DNA of 18,868 nucleotides from DATAEU01 sp046724395 (GCA_046724395.1 JBKOWM010000036.1:1-18868); one strand, 5' to 3'. Positions 9,102 through 16,436 are shown, numbered from the stretch's first letter. The notes: generated from the letters alone by a model not told the origin. Made by a program: numbers and translations.

Positions 9102-9192
9102 AGATCTACGGTCTCGGGCGGACGACCCACCCCTGGCGCGGACCCGATCACGGGACTACGCTTGGCGCGACCCGGAGAGGGAGGGGGGTCCG

Positions 9193-9639
9193 ATGAGTGC
9201 TGGCGTGCTGCGTCTGCGCGTTCCTTTGTTCGCCGCGATGCTCATGTCGCCGCTCGTCGCGTGCAGCGGCGACGAGGGTTCGACCGTTGACGTGACGCTG
9301 CAAGAGTTCGCGGTCTCGACCAGCGAGAGTTCGGTGTCGGCCGGCGACGTGACGTTTCAGGCCAACAACGACGGTCCTGACGACACGCACGAGTTCGTGA
9401 TCATCAAGACCGACCTCGATCCCACCGAGCTGCCGACGGACGAGACCGGCGCCGTCGACGAAAACGGGCAGGGCATGGAGGTCGTCGACGAGATCGAGGA
9501 CATCCCGGTCGGCGAGACGAAGAGCCTCACCACGAACCTCGATTCGGGCAGCTACGTCCTCATCTGCAACATCTACGACGAGGACGAGCAGGAGTCGCAC
9601 TATCAGGAAGGGATGCGTACGGGCTTTACCGTCGAGTAG
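9193..9639 (+). CDS. Cupredoxin-like lipoprotein
   Basis: The 148-residue protein has a lipobox (LVAC, C24) and a small beta-barrel of about 120 residues. The sequence shows a full set of type-1 copper ligands in order: H66 (DDTHEF), C125 (YVLICNI), H136 and M141 (HYQEGM). In ordinary cupredoxins of this style the end reads CNIxGHYxxGM; here an acidic insertion (YDEDEQES) lengthens the Cys-His spacing. It is probably a membrane-tethered electron carrier or copper-binding protein outside the cell; the partner is unknown. Much of the mature protein is very acidic. A strong purine Shine-Dalgarno (GGAGGGGGG) precedes the ATG, and a possible -10 TACGCT lies at 9157-9162. Confidence 0.78.
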   Translation: MSAGVLRLRVPLFAAMLMSPLVACSGDEGSTVDVTLQEFAVSTSESSVSAGDVTFQANNDGPDDTHEFVIIKTDLDPTELPTDETGAVDENGQGMEVVDEIEDIPVGETKSLTTNLDSGSYVLICNIYDEDEQESHYQEGMRTGFTVE

Positions 9640-9683
9640 GCGTCCCCGGCCGGCGGTAGTCGGCATCCCCCGGTCGGATCTCA

Positions 9684-11663
9684 TTGTCGGCCGAACAGCG
9701 GTTCAAGCCAGTGGGGTATGACGGCCGATACCCAAAGGGACCAGTCAAAGGCGGTCCCTGGACGGTGGAAGCCGAGCACGACGTCTCCCCGGCCGTCGGC
9801 GCCGCCTCCGCGGCGGCGGAGGCGGTCGATCGGCTCCTCGCGAGCGGCCGCGGGCTGGCCGACGACGTTCGGACCGTCCTCGAGAACGTCGCCGAAGAGC
9901 TCCGACGGATCGAGGGCGAGCTCGGGTCGGCGCTGACAAGGTACCGGGCGCTCGTCGAGCAGATTCCCGCGATCGTCTACGTCGACAGGGCGGACGAGTC
10001 GATGCAGACGACGTACGTGAGCCCTCAGATCCAGGATCTACTCGGCGTCTCGCCCGAGGAGTACTTGGCCGACCCGCACCACTGGTACCGGCACCTGGAC
10101 CCGGCGGACCGGCAGCGAGCGCTGGACGAGTACGTCAGGGGCCGGGAGTCGGGCAGACCGTTCACCTTCGAGTACCGCCTCATCGCGCAGGACGGCCGCG
10201 TCGTGTGGATCAGGGACATCGCCACGACCGTCAGCGATGTGGACGGTACGTTCGTCCACGGCGTCATGCTCGACGTCACCGACGTTCGCGAGGCCGAGGC
10301 CCACGTCGCCTTCGTATCGCATCACGATCCGCTCACGAGTCTGCCGAACAGGGCGATGTTCGAGGAGTCGGTGGACCTCGCGATCGCGCGCGCGAGACGC
10401 GCCGGCGATGCCGTAGCCGTGATGATGATCGACGTCGACGATTTCAAACTCGTGAACGACAGTCTCGGTCACGAGATGGGCGACGCGCTCATCTCGGAGC
10501 TCGCGGCTCGCCTTCGAGAGGCGACGCGCGACACGGACATGGTCGCGCGGCAGGGAGGCGACGAGTTCCTCCTCCTGCTGGCCGACCTCGAGCGCGGCAC
10601 CGCTCCGGGGATCCCGAACGCGACGGACGGCGCCACGCTGGTCGCCGAGTCGGTGGCCACGCGCGTGCAGGAGGCGCTGCGCGTCCCGTTCGAGCTCGGC
10701 GGAACGGAGGTCTACGTCAATGCGAGCATCGGCGTCGCGATGTTCCCCAATCACGCGTCGAAGGCGCCGGAGCTTATCCGCCACGCCGACACGGCGATGT
10801 ACCGAAGCAAGCGAACCGCGCCGGGCGGCTACTCCATCTACGTCGATGAGGAGCAGGATCTGCTCGGCAAGCTCTCCCTGTCGACCCGGCTGCGGAAGGC
10901 CGTCGAGAACCAGAACTGGGAGCTGCATTACCAGCCGATCGTCGAGCTTTCCGGCGGGTCCGTCGACGGACCGATGACCGGCGTCGAGGCGCTCATCCGA
11001 TGGAAGGATCCCAATGGCGGACTGGTGCCGCCGGGCGATTTCATCCCGCTCGCCGAGGAGATGGGCCTCATCGAGGCGATCGGCGACTGGGTCGTCGACG
11101 AGCTCGCCCGCCAGGGGGCCGCCTGGCGCGCGGAGGGACTCGAGCTCGAGCTCGCGTTCAACCTCTCCCCGCGTCAGCTGTGGCGTCCGGAGGTGGGGGA
11201 CCGCATCATGGAGCGCATCCTTGCCGCGCAGCTGAATCCGCGGCAGGTCCTCGTCGAGATCACCGAGACGGCCGCCATGACCGACCCGGAGCGCACGCTC
11301 CGGATCCTGCGTGATCTCCGTTCTCGTGGTCTGCGCATCGCCCTCGACGACTTCGGGACCGGCTACTCGTCGCTGTCCCGACTGAAGGATCTTCCCGTGG
11401 ATGTGCTGAAAGTCGATCGCTCGTTCGTGCGCGACGTCTCGACGCACCCGACCAACCGGAGCATGGTCCAGGCGATCGTCCAGCTCGCACACGCCCTCGG
11501 GATGACGCCGCTCGCCGAGGGCATCGAGACAGAAGACGACCGACGCTTCCTGGTCGATCGTGGATGCCCCCTCGGTCAGGGCTATCTTTTCAGCCCGCCA
11601 GTGCCGGCGGGCGCGATCCTCGCGCGGTATCGCAGGTCCACCACTGCCATCGAGCGCGCGTGA
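9684..11663 (+). CDS. PAS-GGDEF-EAL cyclic di-GMP signalling protein
   Basis: The protein is up to 659 residues with no membrane segment. Residues 40-85 form a probable coiled coil, 85-205 a PAS/PAC module (YRALVEQIPAIVYVD...DGRVVWIRDIA...VMLDVTD), about 206-380 a GGDEF domain and about 395-650 an EAL domain. GGDEF is intact (291-295), and the inhibitory site RDTD (282-285) sits exactly five residues before it, so feedback by c-di-GMP is expected. EAL residues are also intact (E435-A-L437, DDFGTGYSS from 555), so both synthesis and breakdown of c-di-GMP are possible. The PAS input may sense redox, light or a ligand. The start is uncertain: TTG at 9684 gives the full frame without a clear ribosome site; GTG at 9711 or 9768 would shorten only the unstructured head. 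Confidence 0.9.
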   Translation: MSAEQRFKPVGYDGRYPKGPVKGGPWTVEAEHDVSPAVGAASAAAEAVDRLLASGRGLADDVRTVLENVAEELRRIEGELGSALTRYRALVEQIPAIVYVDRADESMQTTYVSPQIQDLLGVSPEEYLADPHHWYRHLDPADRQRALDEYVRGRESGRPFTFEYRLIAQDGRVVWIRDIATTVSDVDGTFVHGVMLDVTDVREAEAHVAFVSHHDPLTSLPNRAMFEESVDLAIARARRAGDAVAVMMIDVDDFKLVNDSLGHEMGDALISELAARLREATRDTDMVARQGGDEFLLLLADLERGTAPGIPNATDGATLVAESVATRVQEALRVPFELGGTEVYVNASIGVAMFPNHASKAPELIRHADTAMYRSKRTAPGGYSIYVDEEQDLLGKLSLSTRLRKAVENQNWELHYQPIVELSGGSVDGPMTGVEALIRWKDPNGGLVPPGDFIPLAEEMGLIEAIGDWVVDELARQGAAWRAEGLELELAFNLSPRQLWRPEVGDRIMERILAAQLNPRQVLVEITETAAMTDPERTLRILRDLRSRGLRIALDDFGTGYSSLSRLKDLPVDVLKVDRSFVRDVSTHPTNRSMVQAIVQLAHALGMTPLAEGIETEDDRRFLVDRGCPLGQGYLFSPPVPAGAILARYRRSTTAIERA

Positions 11664-11781
11664 GACAAGCGGCGCCGTCGGGCGCGGCGGCCGCCCGGCC
11701 GACGTGGTTCTGCGCGCGGCAACCGTGATGTCGGTGTTGACGGGCGTGCTCGTCCGCGGACGTGGCGGTCGCCGGCGAACA

Positions 11782-11800
11782 GCCTGACGCGGCGTCAGGC
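11782..11800. terminator. Hairpin at the convergent end of the GGDEF-EAL and transketolase genes
   Basis: GCCTGACG and CGTCAGGC form a perfect 8-bp stem with a 3-base loop. The right arm includes the transketolase stop codon (11795-11797). There is no T-run on either side, so this may be a weak bidirectional terminator or a 3'-end protecting hairpin. The rest of the gap (11664-11781) shows nothing I can name. Confidence 0.35.
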
Positions 11801-13630
11801 CGCCGCCAGCTCCGTCCGGACGCGTTCGGCGATCTTCGACGCGGAGATCCCGGCCCAGTCCCTGAGCTCGTCCGGCAAGCCGGAGCCGGGCATCTGTGTC
11901 ACCGCGATCTTCACGACGCGGCCGCGAAGCTCGCCGCCCGCCGCCACCGCGTCGAGCACGGCGTCGCCGAGGCCGCCCTCGATCCAGTGGTCCTCGACGA
12001 CGACCAGGACTCCCGTCTCGCGGAGCGCCGCTCGGACGGTTTTGGCGTCGAGCGGCTTCACCGAGTAGCAATCGATCACGCGGGCGGAGATGCCGTCGCC
12101 GGCGAGCAGCTCGGCGGCGGCCAGGCATTCGTGGACAGTGATGCCGGCGCCCACGAGCGCCACGCGGTCCTCGCTCCCGCTCGCGATCACCTTGGATCCG
12201 CCGATCGGAAACGCCTCCTCGGCCCCGTAGAGCGCCGCCGTCTTCTCGCGGGTGGTTCGCAGGTACGAAATCCCCTCGAGGTCCGCCATCGCGACGGTGA
12301 GCTTGGCCGCGCTGTTGCCGTCCGATGGATACAGCACGGTCGAGCCGTGGACCGCGCGGAACATCGCGAGGTCCTCGAGGGCCATCTGCGACGGGCCGTC
12401 CTCACCGATCGAGACGCCGGCGTGCGATCCCGACAGACGGATGTCGGCACGGCCGATCGCGGCCATGCGGACGAAGTCGTACGCGCGGGAGAGGAACGCG
12501 CCGAACGTCGCGGCGAAGGGGGTCTTCGCCAGCACCTGCATTCCGACGGCCGTCCCGAGCATCGCCTGCTCGGCGATGTACAGCTCGACGAATCGATCCG
12601 GCGCGACGGCGGCAAGGTCCTCGGTGTACGTCGAGTTCGCAACCTCGCCGTCAAGAGCGACGACGTCGCTCCGCGCGGCGCCGAGGGCCCGAAGCGCCTC
12701 GCCGAACGCCTTGCGCGTCGCGATCGCATCCTCGTATCGAGGCAGGTCGAGTTGCCCGCGCGTTGGCTCGGGCGGAGACCAGGGCTCGGGCTTTGGCGGT
12801 GTGAACGTGATGTGACGCTCCCCCCCGAGCTCGTCGATGGCCGTGCGGGCCTGATCGTCCGAAAGCGCCTTACCGTGCCACCCCTCCTCGTCGGCGAGGA
12901 ACGAGACCCCGTACCCCTTCACGGTCCGTGCGACGACGAGGGTCGGAAGATCCGTCTCCTCTGCGCGGCGGTACGCGCGGTCGATGGCCTCGACGTCATG
13001 TCCGTCGACCTCGAACGCGTCCCACCCGAAGGCGCGCGCCCGCTCCACGTAGGCCGCGCCGTTCCACTGCAGCATCGTCGGACCGCGCTGGCCGAGGCGG
13101 TTCATGTCGAGGATCGCCTTGAGGTTGCGCGCTCCGTGGAACGACGCGTTCTCCATGGCCTCCCAGACCGACCCCTCGGCGACCTCGGAGTCGCCCAGCA
13201 GCACCCAGGCGCGGGCGGGGCTGTCGTCGAGCGCCATTGCCAGCGCCATGCCGAGCCCGATGGGAAGGCCCTGTCCCAGCGAACCCGTTGCCACGTCGAC
13301 CCACGGCATGTCTTCGACGGGAGCCGGGTGTCCCTGCAACGGGCTGCCGAATCGTCGGAACGTGAGCAGTTGCTCGTCGGAGACGGCGCCGACGGCCTTC
13401 AACATCGAGAACAGGAGGGGAGAGGCGTGGCCCTTCGACAAGACGAACCGATCGTTCGCGAGGCTCTTCGGATCTTCGACGTCGTACCGCAGATGATCGG
13501 CCCACAGCACGGCGAGCAGGTGCGCAGCCGACAACGACGACGTCGGATGTCCGGATGCGGCGGCGGTCGAGGATCGGATCGAGTCGACGGCCAACTGGCC
13601 GGCCAGCTCGTTCCACTCAGATCTGTCCAT
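11795..13630 (-). CDS. tkt: Transketolase, short single-chain type
   Basis: The 611-residue thiamine diphosphate enzyme moves two-carbon units between sugar phosphates in the pentose phosphate pathway. It is shorter than E. coli TktA (663), and its wording (SGHPTSSLSAAHLLAVLW, GSVWEAMENASFHGARNLKAI) is closer to the animal TKT-like class. Landmarks are H28, H68, GSLGQG (116-121), the ThDP/Mg motif G146-D-S-E149 to N177, H252, catalytic E354 (YIAEQAMLGT) and GSHAGVSIGEDGPSQ from 401, followed by the C-terminal transketolase domain from about 485. The usual GDG of the cofactor motif is GDS here. GAGGAGG precedes the ATG. The zinc-ribbon gene lies 75 bases upstream on the same strand and may be co-transcribed. 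Confidence 0.92.
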   Translation of the reverse strand: MDRSEWNELAGQLAVDSIRSSTAAASGHPTSSLSAAHLLAVLWADHLRYDVEDPKSLANDRFVLSKGHASPLLFSMLKAVGAVSDEQLLTFRRFGSPLQGHPAPVEDMPWVDVATGSLGQGLPIGLGMALAMALDDSPARAWVLLGDSEVAEGSVWEAMENASFHGARNLKAILDMNRLGQRGPTMLQWNGAAYVERARAFGWDAFEVDGHDVEAIDRAYRRAEETDLPTLVVARTVKGYGVSFLADEEGWHGKALSDDQARTAIDELGGERHITFTPPKPEPWSPPEPTRGQLDLPRYEDAIATRKAFGEALRALGAARSDVVALDGEVANSTYTEDLAAVAPDRFVELYIAEQAMLGTAVGMQVLAKTPFAATFGAFLSRAYDFVRMAAIGRADIRLSGSHAGVSIGEDGPSQMALEDLAMFRAVHGSTVLYPSDGNSAAKLTVAMADLEGISYLRTTREKTAALYGAEEAFPIGGSKVIASGSEDRVALVGAGITVHECLAAAELLAGDGISARVIDCYSVKPLDAKTVRAALRETGVLVVVEDHWIEGGLGDAVLDAVAAGGELRGRVVKIAVTQMPGSGLPDELRDWAGISASKIAERVRTELAAA

Positions 13631-13705
13631 CGTCCGCCTCCTCGTGAACAGCCGAACCCATCGTACGGCCGTCGCACGGAATGGCGTTCGTGGGCGGGGG
13701 TCCTC

Positions 13706-13981
13706 TCAGTCGGCGTCGGGAGCCGGCGGTCGAAATCCGGCCTCGTAGGACGGTTTCCGCTCTCGATAGTCGACGTCTTCGGGAGGGTCGACGTCGTCCC
13801 GCGGCGCTCCCTGCGCTGGCTCGGGATCCGGTAACGGCCCATCGGGACGCGCGGCGACGGGCTCGTCGAGCGTGCGGTCCCGCGTCACGCCCGCGCCGCA
13901 CCTCGGACACGTGCGATCGCCCTCGGAGAGCATCGCGCCGCAGACGGGACAGGTTTCCCGACGCTGCTCTGCTTCGTCCAT
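13706..13981 (-). CDS. Small zinc-ribbon protein
   Basis: The product is 91 residues if it starts at the ATG at 13981 (MDEAEQRRETCPVCG) or 97 if at 13999; neither has a good ribosome site. I prefer the shorter form because the acidic start runs straight into the zinc ribbon. Two CxxC knuckles, CPVCG and CPRCG, are 10 residues apart and would bind one zinc ion. The remaining about 60 residues are Pro-, Asp- and Arg-rich and probably disordered. Such proteins are common in actinobacteria without assigned function. It is divergent from the RGG-tail gene and upstream of tkt in the same direction. Confidence 0.6.
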   Translation of the reverse strand: MDEAEQRRETCPVCGAMLSEGDRTCPRCGAGVTRDRTLDEPVAARPDGPLPDPEPAQGAPRDDVDPPEDVDYRERKPSYEAGFRPPAPDAD

Positions 13982-14039
13982 GGCACGCGTGGTACCCATC
14001 CGTGGCACGCGACAACCCGGACGCAGCCTGTGCGACTGG

Positions 14040-14045
14040 TAGCCT
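14040..14045 (+). promoter_or_regulatory. Candidate -10 box of a leaderless promoter for the RGG-tail gene
   Basis: TAGCCT fits TANNNT and ends 6 bases before the ATG at 14052. No Shine-Dalgarno is visible, which agrees with a leaderless message. No convincing -35 is seen. Confidence 0.35.
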
Positions 14046-14051
14046 TCGGCC

Positions 14052-14360
14052 ATGGCCGACTACAAGGAGGTCCGGGTCGAGCGCCTGTATCTGAAGGTCC
14101 CGAACTCGGACAAGCTGCGCAAGACCGCGGCGGGTCGCCATCGGCACCTTCTGGCGGCCGGCTGGCGCGAGGTCGATCGCAAACAGGACATCGACCACAT
14201 CGCTGTTCGGTACGAGCGAGCGGGAGCGACGCCGCTCAAGTACCGACTCCCACGCCCGGATACGGAGGCGCAGCGAATGGATCGGCGCGGTGGTCGCGGG
14301 CGCGGCGGGCCTGGTGCGCCGGGCGGCGGTCGAGGTCGGGGCGGCGGCCGTCCTCGCTGA
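14052..14360 (+). CDS. Small basic protein with an RGG-rich tail, function unknown
   Basis: The 102-residue protein has two parts. Residues 1-70 look folded: a beta strand (YKEVRVERLYLKV), a basic helix (DKLRKTAAGRHRHLLAAGW), then strands (REVDRK, DHIAVRYER, LKYRLPR). Residues 76-102 are almost only Gly, Arg and Pro, with RGG at 79-81, 84-86 and 96-98. RGG tails bind RNA or help single-stranded nucleic-acid proteins condense, so an RNA-related role is plausible but inferred; I do not recognise the N-terminal family. It converges on a cold-shock protein gene, also a single-stranded RNA binder. A strong intrinsic terminator follows 35 bases after the stop. The tail could be only GC-rich drift, but the folded part has normal composition. 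Confidence 0.7.
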   Translation: MADYKEVRVERLYLKVPNSDKLRKTAAGRHRHLLAAGWREVDRKQDIDHIAVRYERAGATPLKYRLPRPDTEAQRMDRRGGRGRGGPGAPGGGRGRGGGRPR

Positions 14361-14394
14361 AGGCCTTAGACCTGCTACTGGCGAAGAAATGACA

Positions 14395-14421
14395 GGGGAC
14401 CCGCCTTGGCGGGTCCCCTTT
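14395..14421 (+). terminator. Strong intrinsic terminator after the RGG-tail gene
   Basis: GGGGACCCGCC and GGCGGGTCCCC pair perfectly (10 usable base pairs, 4-base loop), followed by TTTACTT. It ends the RGG-tail transcript. Read from the other strand the stem is followed by TGTCATTTC, so it may also catch transcripts from the convergent cold-shock gene. Confidence 0.85.
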
Positions 14422-14428
14422 ACTTGAC

Positions 14429-14494
14429 GCAGCTTGACCTCGCAAGGGACGCGGCTTCACCTTGCAAGGGACGCATCTCGACCTCGCAAGGCCT
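14429..14494. repeat. 22-bp tandem repeat, three copies
   Basis: Units at 14429-14450, 14451-14472 and 14473-14494 follow the pattern GC-[AG]-[GT]-CT-[TC]-[GC]-ACCT-[CT]-GCAAGG-[GC]-[AC]-[CT]. Each carries a near-palindrome, CCTCGCAAGG in units 1 and 3 and the perfect CCTTGCAAGG in unit 2 (14460-14469). The array fills the gap between the terminator and the cold-shock stop codon, whose TAG overlaps the last unit by two bases. Confidence 0.85.
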
Positions 14495-14693
14495 AGACCG
14501 CGCGGACGTTCGCCGCCTGCGGGCCCTTCTGGCCCTGCGTCACCTCGAACTCGACCTGCTGCCCCTCCTCGAGGTTACGATAGCCCTCGCCCGTGATCGC
14601 GCTGAAGTGCACGAAGACGTCCGGGCCACCCTCCTGGGAGATGAAGCCGTAGCCCTTCTCAGGGCTGAACCACTTCACAACACCGGTTGCCAC
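14493..14693 (-). CDS. csp: Cold-shock protein, CspA family
   Basis: The 66-residue single cold-shock domain starts at GTG at 14693, with AAGGAGG nine bases before it. The RNA-binding motifs are intact: KGYGFIS (RNP1) and VFVHFS (RNP2), with V-KWFSPEKGYGFI at the start and KGPQAANV at the end, as in actinobacterial Csp proteins. It binds single-stranded RNA and DNA and melts secondary structure, acting as an RNA chaperone in the cytoplasm. The frame stays open upstream, but that extension has no cold-shock similarity and lies before a strong ribosome site, so it is not coding. The leader has structure described separately. Confidence 0.93.
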   Translation of the reverse strand: MATGVVKWFSPEKGYGFISQEGGPDVFVHFSAITGEGYRNLEEGQQVEFEVTQGQKGPQAANVRAV

Positions 14694-14699
14694 TAGCGA

Positions 14700-14778
14700 T
14701 CCCCTCCTTTCCGTGGCGCCGCGCGGGTCGGGGAAACCGCCCGGCGTGCCGCCGGTCGCCTCGGCGACCGGGAGGGAA
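14700..14778 (-). promoter_or_regulatory. Possible self-masking leader of the cold-shock gene
   Basis: In mRNA sense, bases 14778-14771 (UUCCCUCC) can pair with the Shine-Dalgarno region 14707-14700 (GGAGGGGA): seven Watson-Crick pairs and one G-U. Directly inside lies a perfect 9-bp hairpin (arms 14771-14763 and 14760-14752, two bases between), sharing one base with the masking segment. A weak -10, TACCCT at 14827-14822, would give a leader of about 120 bases containing all of this. Found by eye; no folding was computed. Confidence 0.4.
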
Positions 14779-15023
14779 CTGCTCGTGTTGCCCGTGGAAC
14801 CGATGCTGCACCCTCGGCGGCAGGGTACCACCTCGGTCGATGGCGCGGAAGTTCCGGATCGCACAGCGCCGAATATCCTTCGGCATACACCCCCAGCCGC
14901 CGTATGGACGGCTGGTACCATCGGACGCGCGGACGGTTCGTTCGCCGGGTTGAACGATATGGCGTCGTCGAGCGGATCGGAAGCGACCGGCGACGTGAGA
15001 CGGAACCGGAAGGAGCATCGGGC
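14779..15023. other. Gap between csp and the KamA-family gene
   Basis: With the csp leader, 330 bases separate the divergent csp and KamA-family starts. Besides the csp elements I see two small inverted repeats: GCCGAA/TTCGGC (14868-14884, 5-base loop) and CCAGCCG/CGGCTGG (14893-14915, 9-base loop), just before a possible plus-strand -10 (TACCAT, 14916-14921). No known riboswitch or RNA gene is recognisable. Open frames here are GC-driven and lack ribosome sites. Confidence 0.5.
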
Positions 15024-16436
15024 TTGAGCGATCGGCAGACTGACAAGAAGGCCCTACGGCCGAAGCGAGAGTTCGGACGGGCGCACGCGTCCGAACAGCC
15101 GTTCGCGTATCCGTCGGCCCGCGAGTTCGTCGAGCCCGACTGGCGACGGCTCCCGGGCTTCGTCGACGTCACGACGCAGGAATGGGAGAGCGCTCAGTGG
15201 CAGCGCGCCCATACCGTCAAGAACCTCGTCGAGTTCAAGCGGGTGCTCGGCGACTTCGTCGACGACGACCTGTACGCCGACATCGAGCGCGATCAGCAGG
15301 AACGGGCCACCATGTCGATGTTGCTCCCGCCGCAGATGCTCAACACTATGAACGAGCTCGACCTACGATTCGATCCCGTGCGCCGCTACATGGTCCCGAT
15401 CTACAGCGAGCGCGAGGAGGAGTTTCCGAGCCACCCGATGGCCTCGCGCGACTCGCTTCACGAGTCCGACATGTGGGCCGTCGAGGGGCTAACGCACCGG
15501 TATCCCACCAAGGTGCTCGCCGAGCTCATCCCTACGTGTCCGCAGTACTGCGGCCACTGCACGCGCATGGACCTGGTCGGCAACGACACCCTCCAGATCG
15601 TGAAGTACAAGTTCGAGGTCAAGCAGAACGAACGGTGGGAAGCGATGCTCGACTACCTGCGCCGGACGCCGTCCGTTCGAGACGTCGTCGTCTCGGGTGG
15701 GGACATGGCCAACGTACCGATCGCGCGGCTCAAGGATTTCGTCTTCAAGCTCCTCGACATCGACAACATCCGCGACATCAGGATCGCCACGAAGGGCCTG
15801 ATGGGGATTCCGCAGCACTTCCTGCAAGACGACGTCCGCGCCGGATACGAGGCGATGGCGGCCAAGGCCGATCAGCGGGGCGTCGACATCGCGATCCACA
15901 CCCACGTCAACAACGCGAACCAGCTGACACCGCTCGTCGCCAGGGCGGTGCGGTACCTGCTCGACGCGGGCTTCCGCGACGTCAGGAACCAGGGGGTCCT
16001 CCTGCGCGGGGTCAACACCACGCCGACCGAGCTCCTCGACCTGTGTTTCACGCTGCTCGATCAAGCGAAGATCATGCCGTACTACTTCTACATCTGCGAC
16101 ATGATCCCGAACGCCGAGCACTGGCGCACCGCGGTGTGGGAGGTACAGGAGTTGCAGTTCGCGATGATGGGCTACCTGCCCGGATTCGCGACGCCCCGCA
16201 TGGTGGTCGACGTCCCGTTCGTCGGAAAGCGGTGGGCGCACATGGTCAGCCGATACGACCGCGAGAAGGGCATCTCGTACTGGAAGAAGAACTACCGTAC
16301 GGGCATCGAGTTCGACGATCCCGAGGCGCTCGAGCGCGAGCACGAGTATTACGACCCGATCTACACGCTGCCCGAGGAGGGCCAGGAGTACTGGCGGCAG
16401 TTCGGACATCGAGAGCGCGAACTCCAGCCCATCTGA
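15024..16436 (+). CDS. KamA-family radical SAM protein (lysine 2,3-aminomutase-like)
   Basis: I start at TTG 15024 (470 residues) because GGAAGGAG lies 8 bases before it; the frame is open further upstream but reads as non-coding. The 4Fe-4S/SAM motif is C172-PQY-C176-GH-C179, with VVSGGD after it as in radical SAM enzymes. In lysine 2,3-aminomutase, D293 and D330 hold the substrate side-chain amine and K337 binds PLP. Here ICDM supplies D359, VDVP supplies D396 and VGKRW supplies K402, but the usual glycine-rich PGGGGK is PFVGK, one residue shorter. R134 has a counterpart (HCTR), while its two arginine neighbours are Met and Asp. It probably makes a beta-amino acid by moving an amino group from C2 to C3; the substrate may not be lysine. 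The phosphoesterase gene follows after 25 bases. Confidence 0.85.
   Translation: MSDRQTDKKALRPKREFGRAHASEQPFAYPSAREFVEPDWRRLPGFVDVTTQEWESAQWQRAHTVKNLVEFKRVLGDFVDDDLYADIERDQQERATMSMLLPPQMLNTMNELDLRFDPVRRYMVPIYSEREEEFPSHPMASRDSLHESDMWAVEGLTHRYPTKVLAELIPTCPQYCGHCTRMDLVGNDTLQIVKYKFEVKQNERWEAMLDYLRRTPSVRDVVVSGGDMANVPIARLKDFVFKLLDIDNIRDIRIATKGLMGIPQHFLQDDVRAGYEAMAAKADQRGVDIAIHTHVNNANQLTPLVARAVRYLLDAGFRDVRNQGVLLRGVNTTPTELLDLCFTLLDQAKIMPYYFYICDMIPNAEHWRTAVWEVQELQFAMMGYLPGFATPRMVVDVPFVGKRWAHMVSRYDREKGISYWKKNYRTGIEFDDPEALEREHEYYDPIYTLPEEGQEYWRQFGHRERELQPI

Noticed and set aside
10038..12128. A 696-codon minus-strand frame opposite the GGDEF-EAL gene
   Set aside because: It overlaps two well-supported genes and has low-complexity Arg-rich composition, so it is a shadow frame.
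11762..13834. A 690-codon plus-strand frame opposite transketolase
   Set aside because: It is a GC-bias shadow: no motifs, no ribosome site, and the minus frame has every transketolase residue.
14429..14494. CRISPR array
   Set aside because: The units are directly tandem with no spacers, only three copies exist, and no cas gene is nearby.
14694..14921. A longer cold-shock protein beginning at 14921
   Set aside because: The added 76 residues are unlike any cold-shock domain, and a strong Shine-Dalgarno precedes the GTG at 14693.
14779..15023. Lysine or other riboswitch before the KamA-family gene
   Set aside because: Only two short hairpins are visible; none of the conserved cores of known riboswitches could be recognised.
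14713..15027. A 104-codon frame between csp and the KamA-family gene
   Set aside because: It has no ribosome site and low complexity, and it covers the csp leader and inverted repeats. Its end overlaps the KamA start only because of a TTGA overlap.
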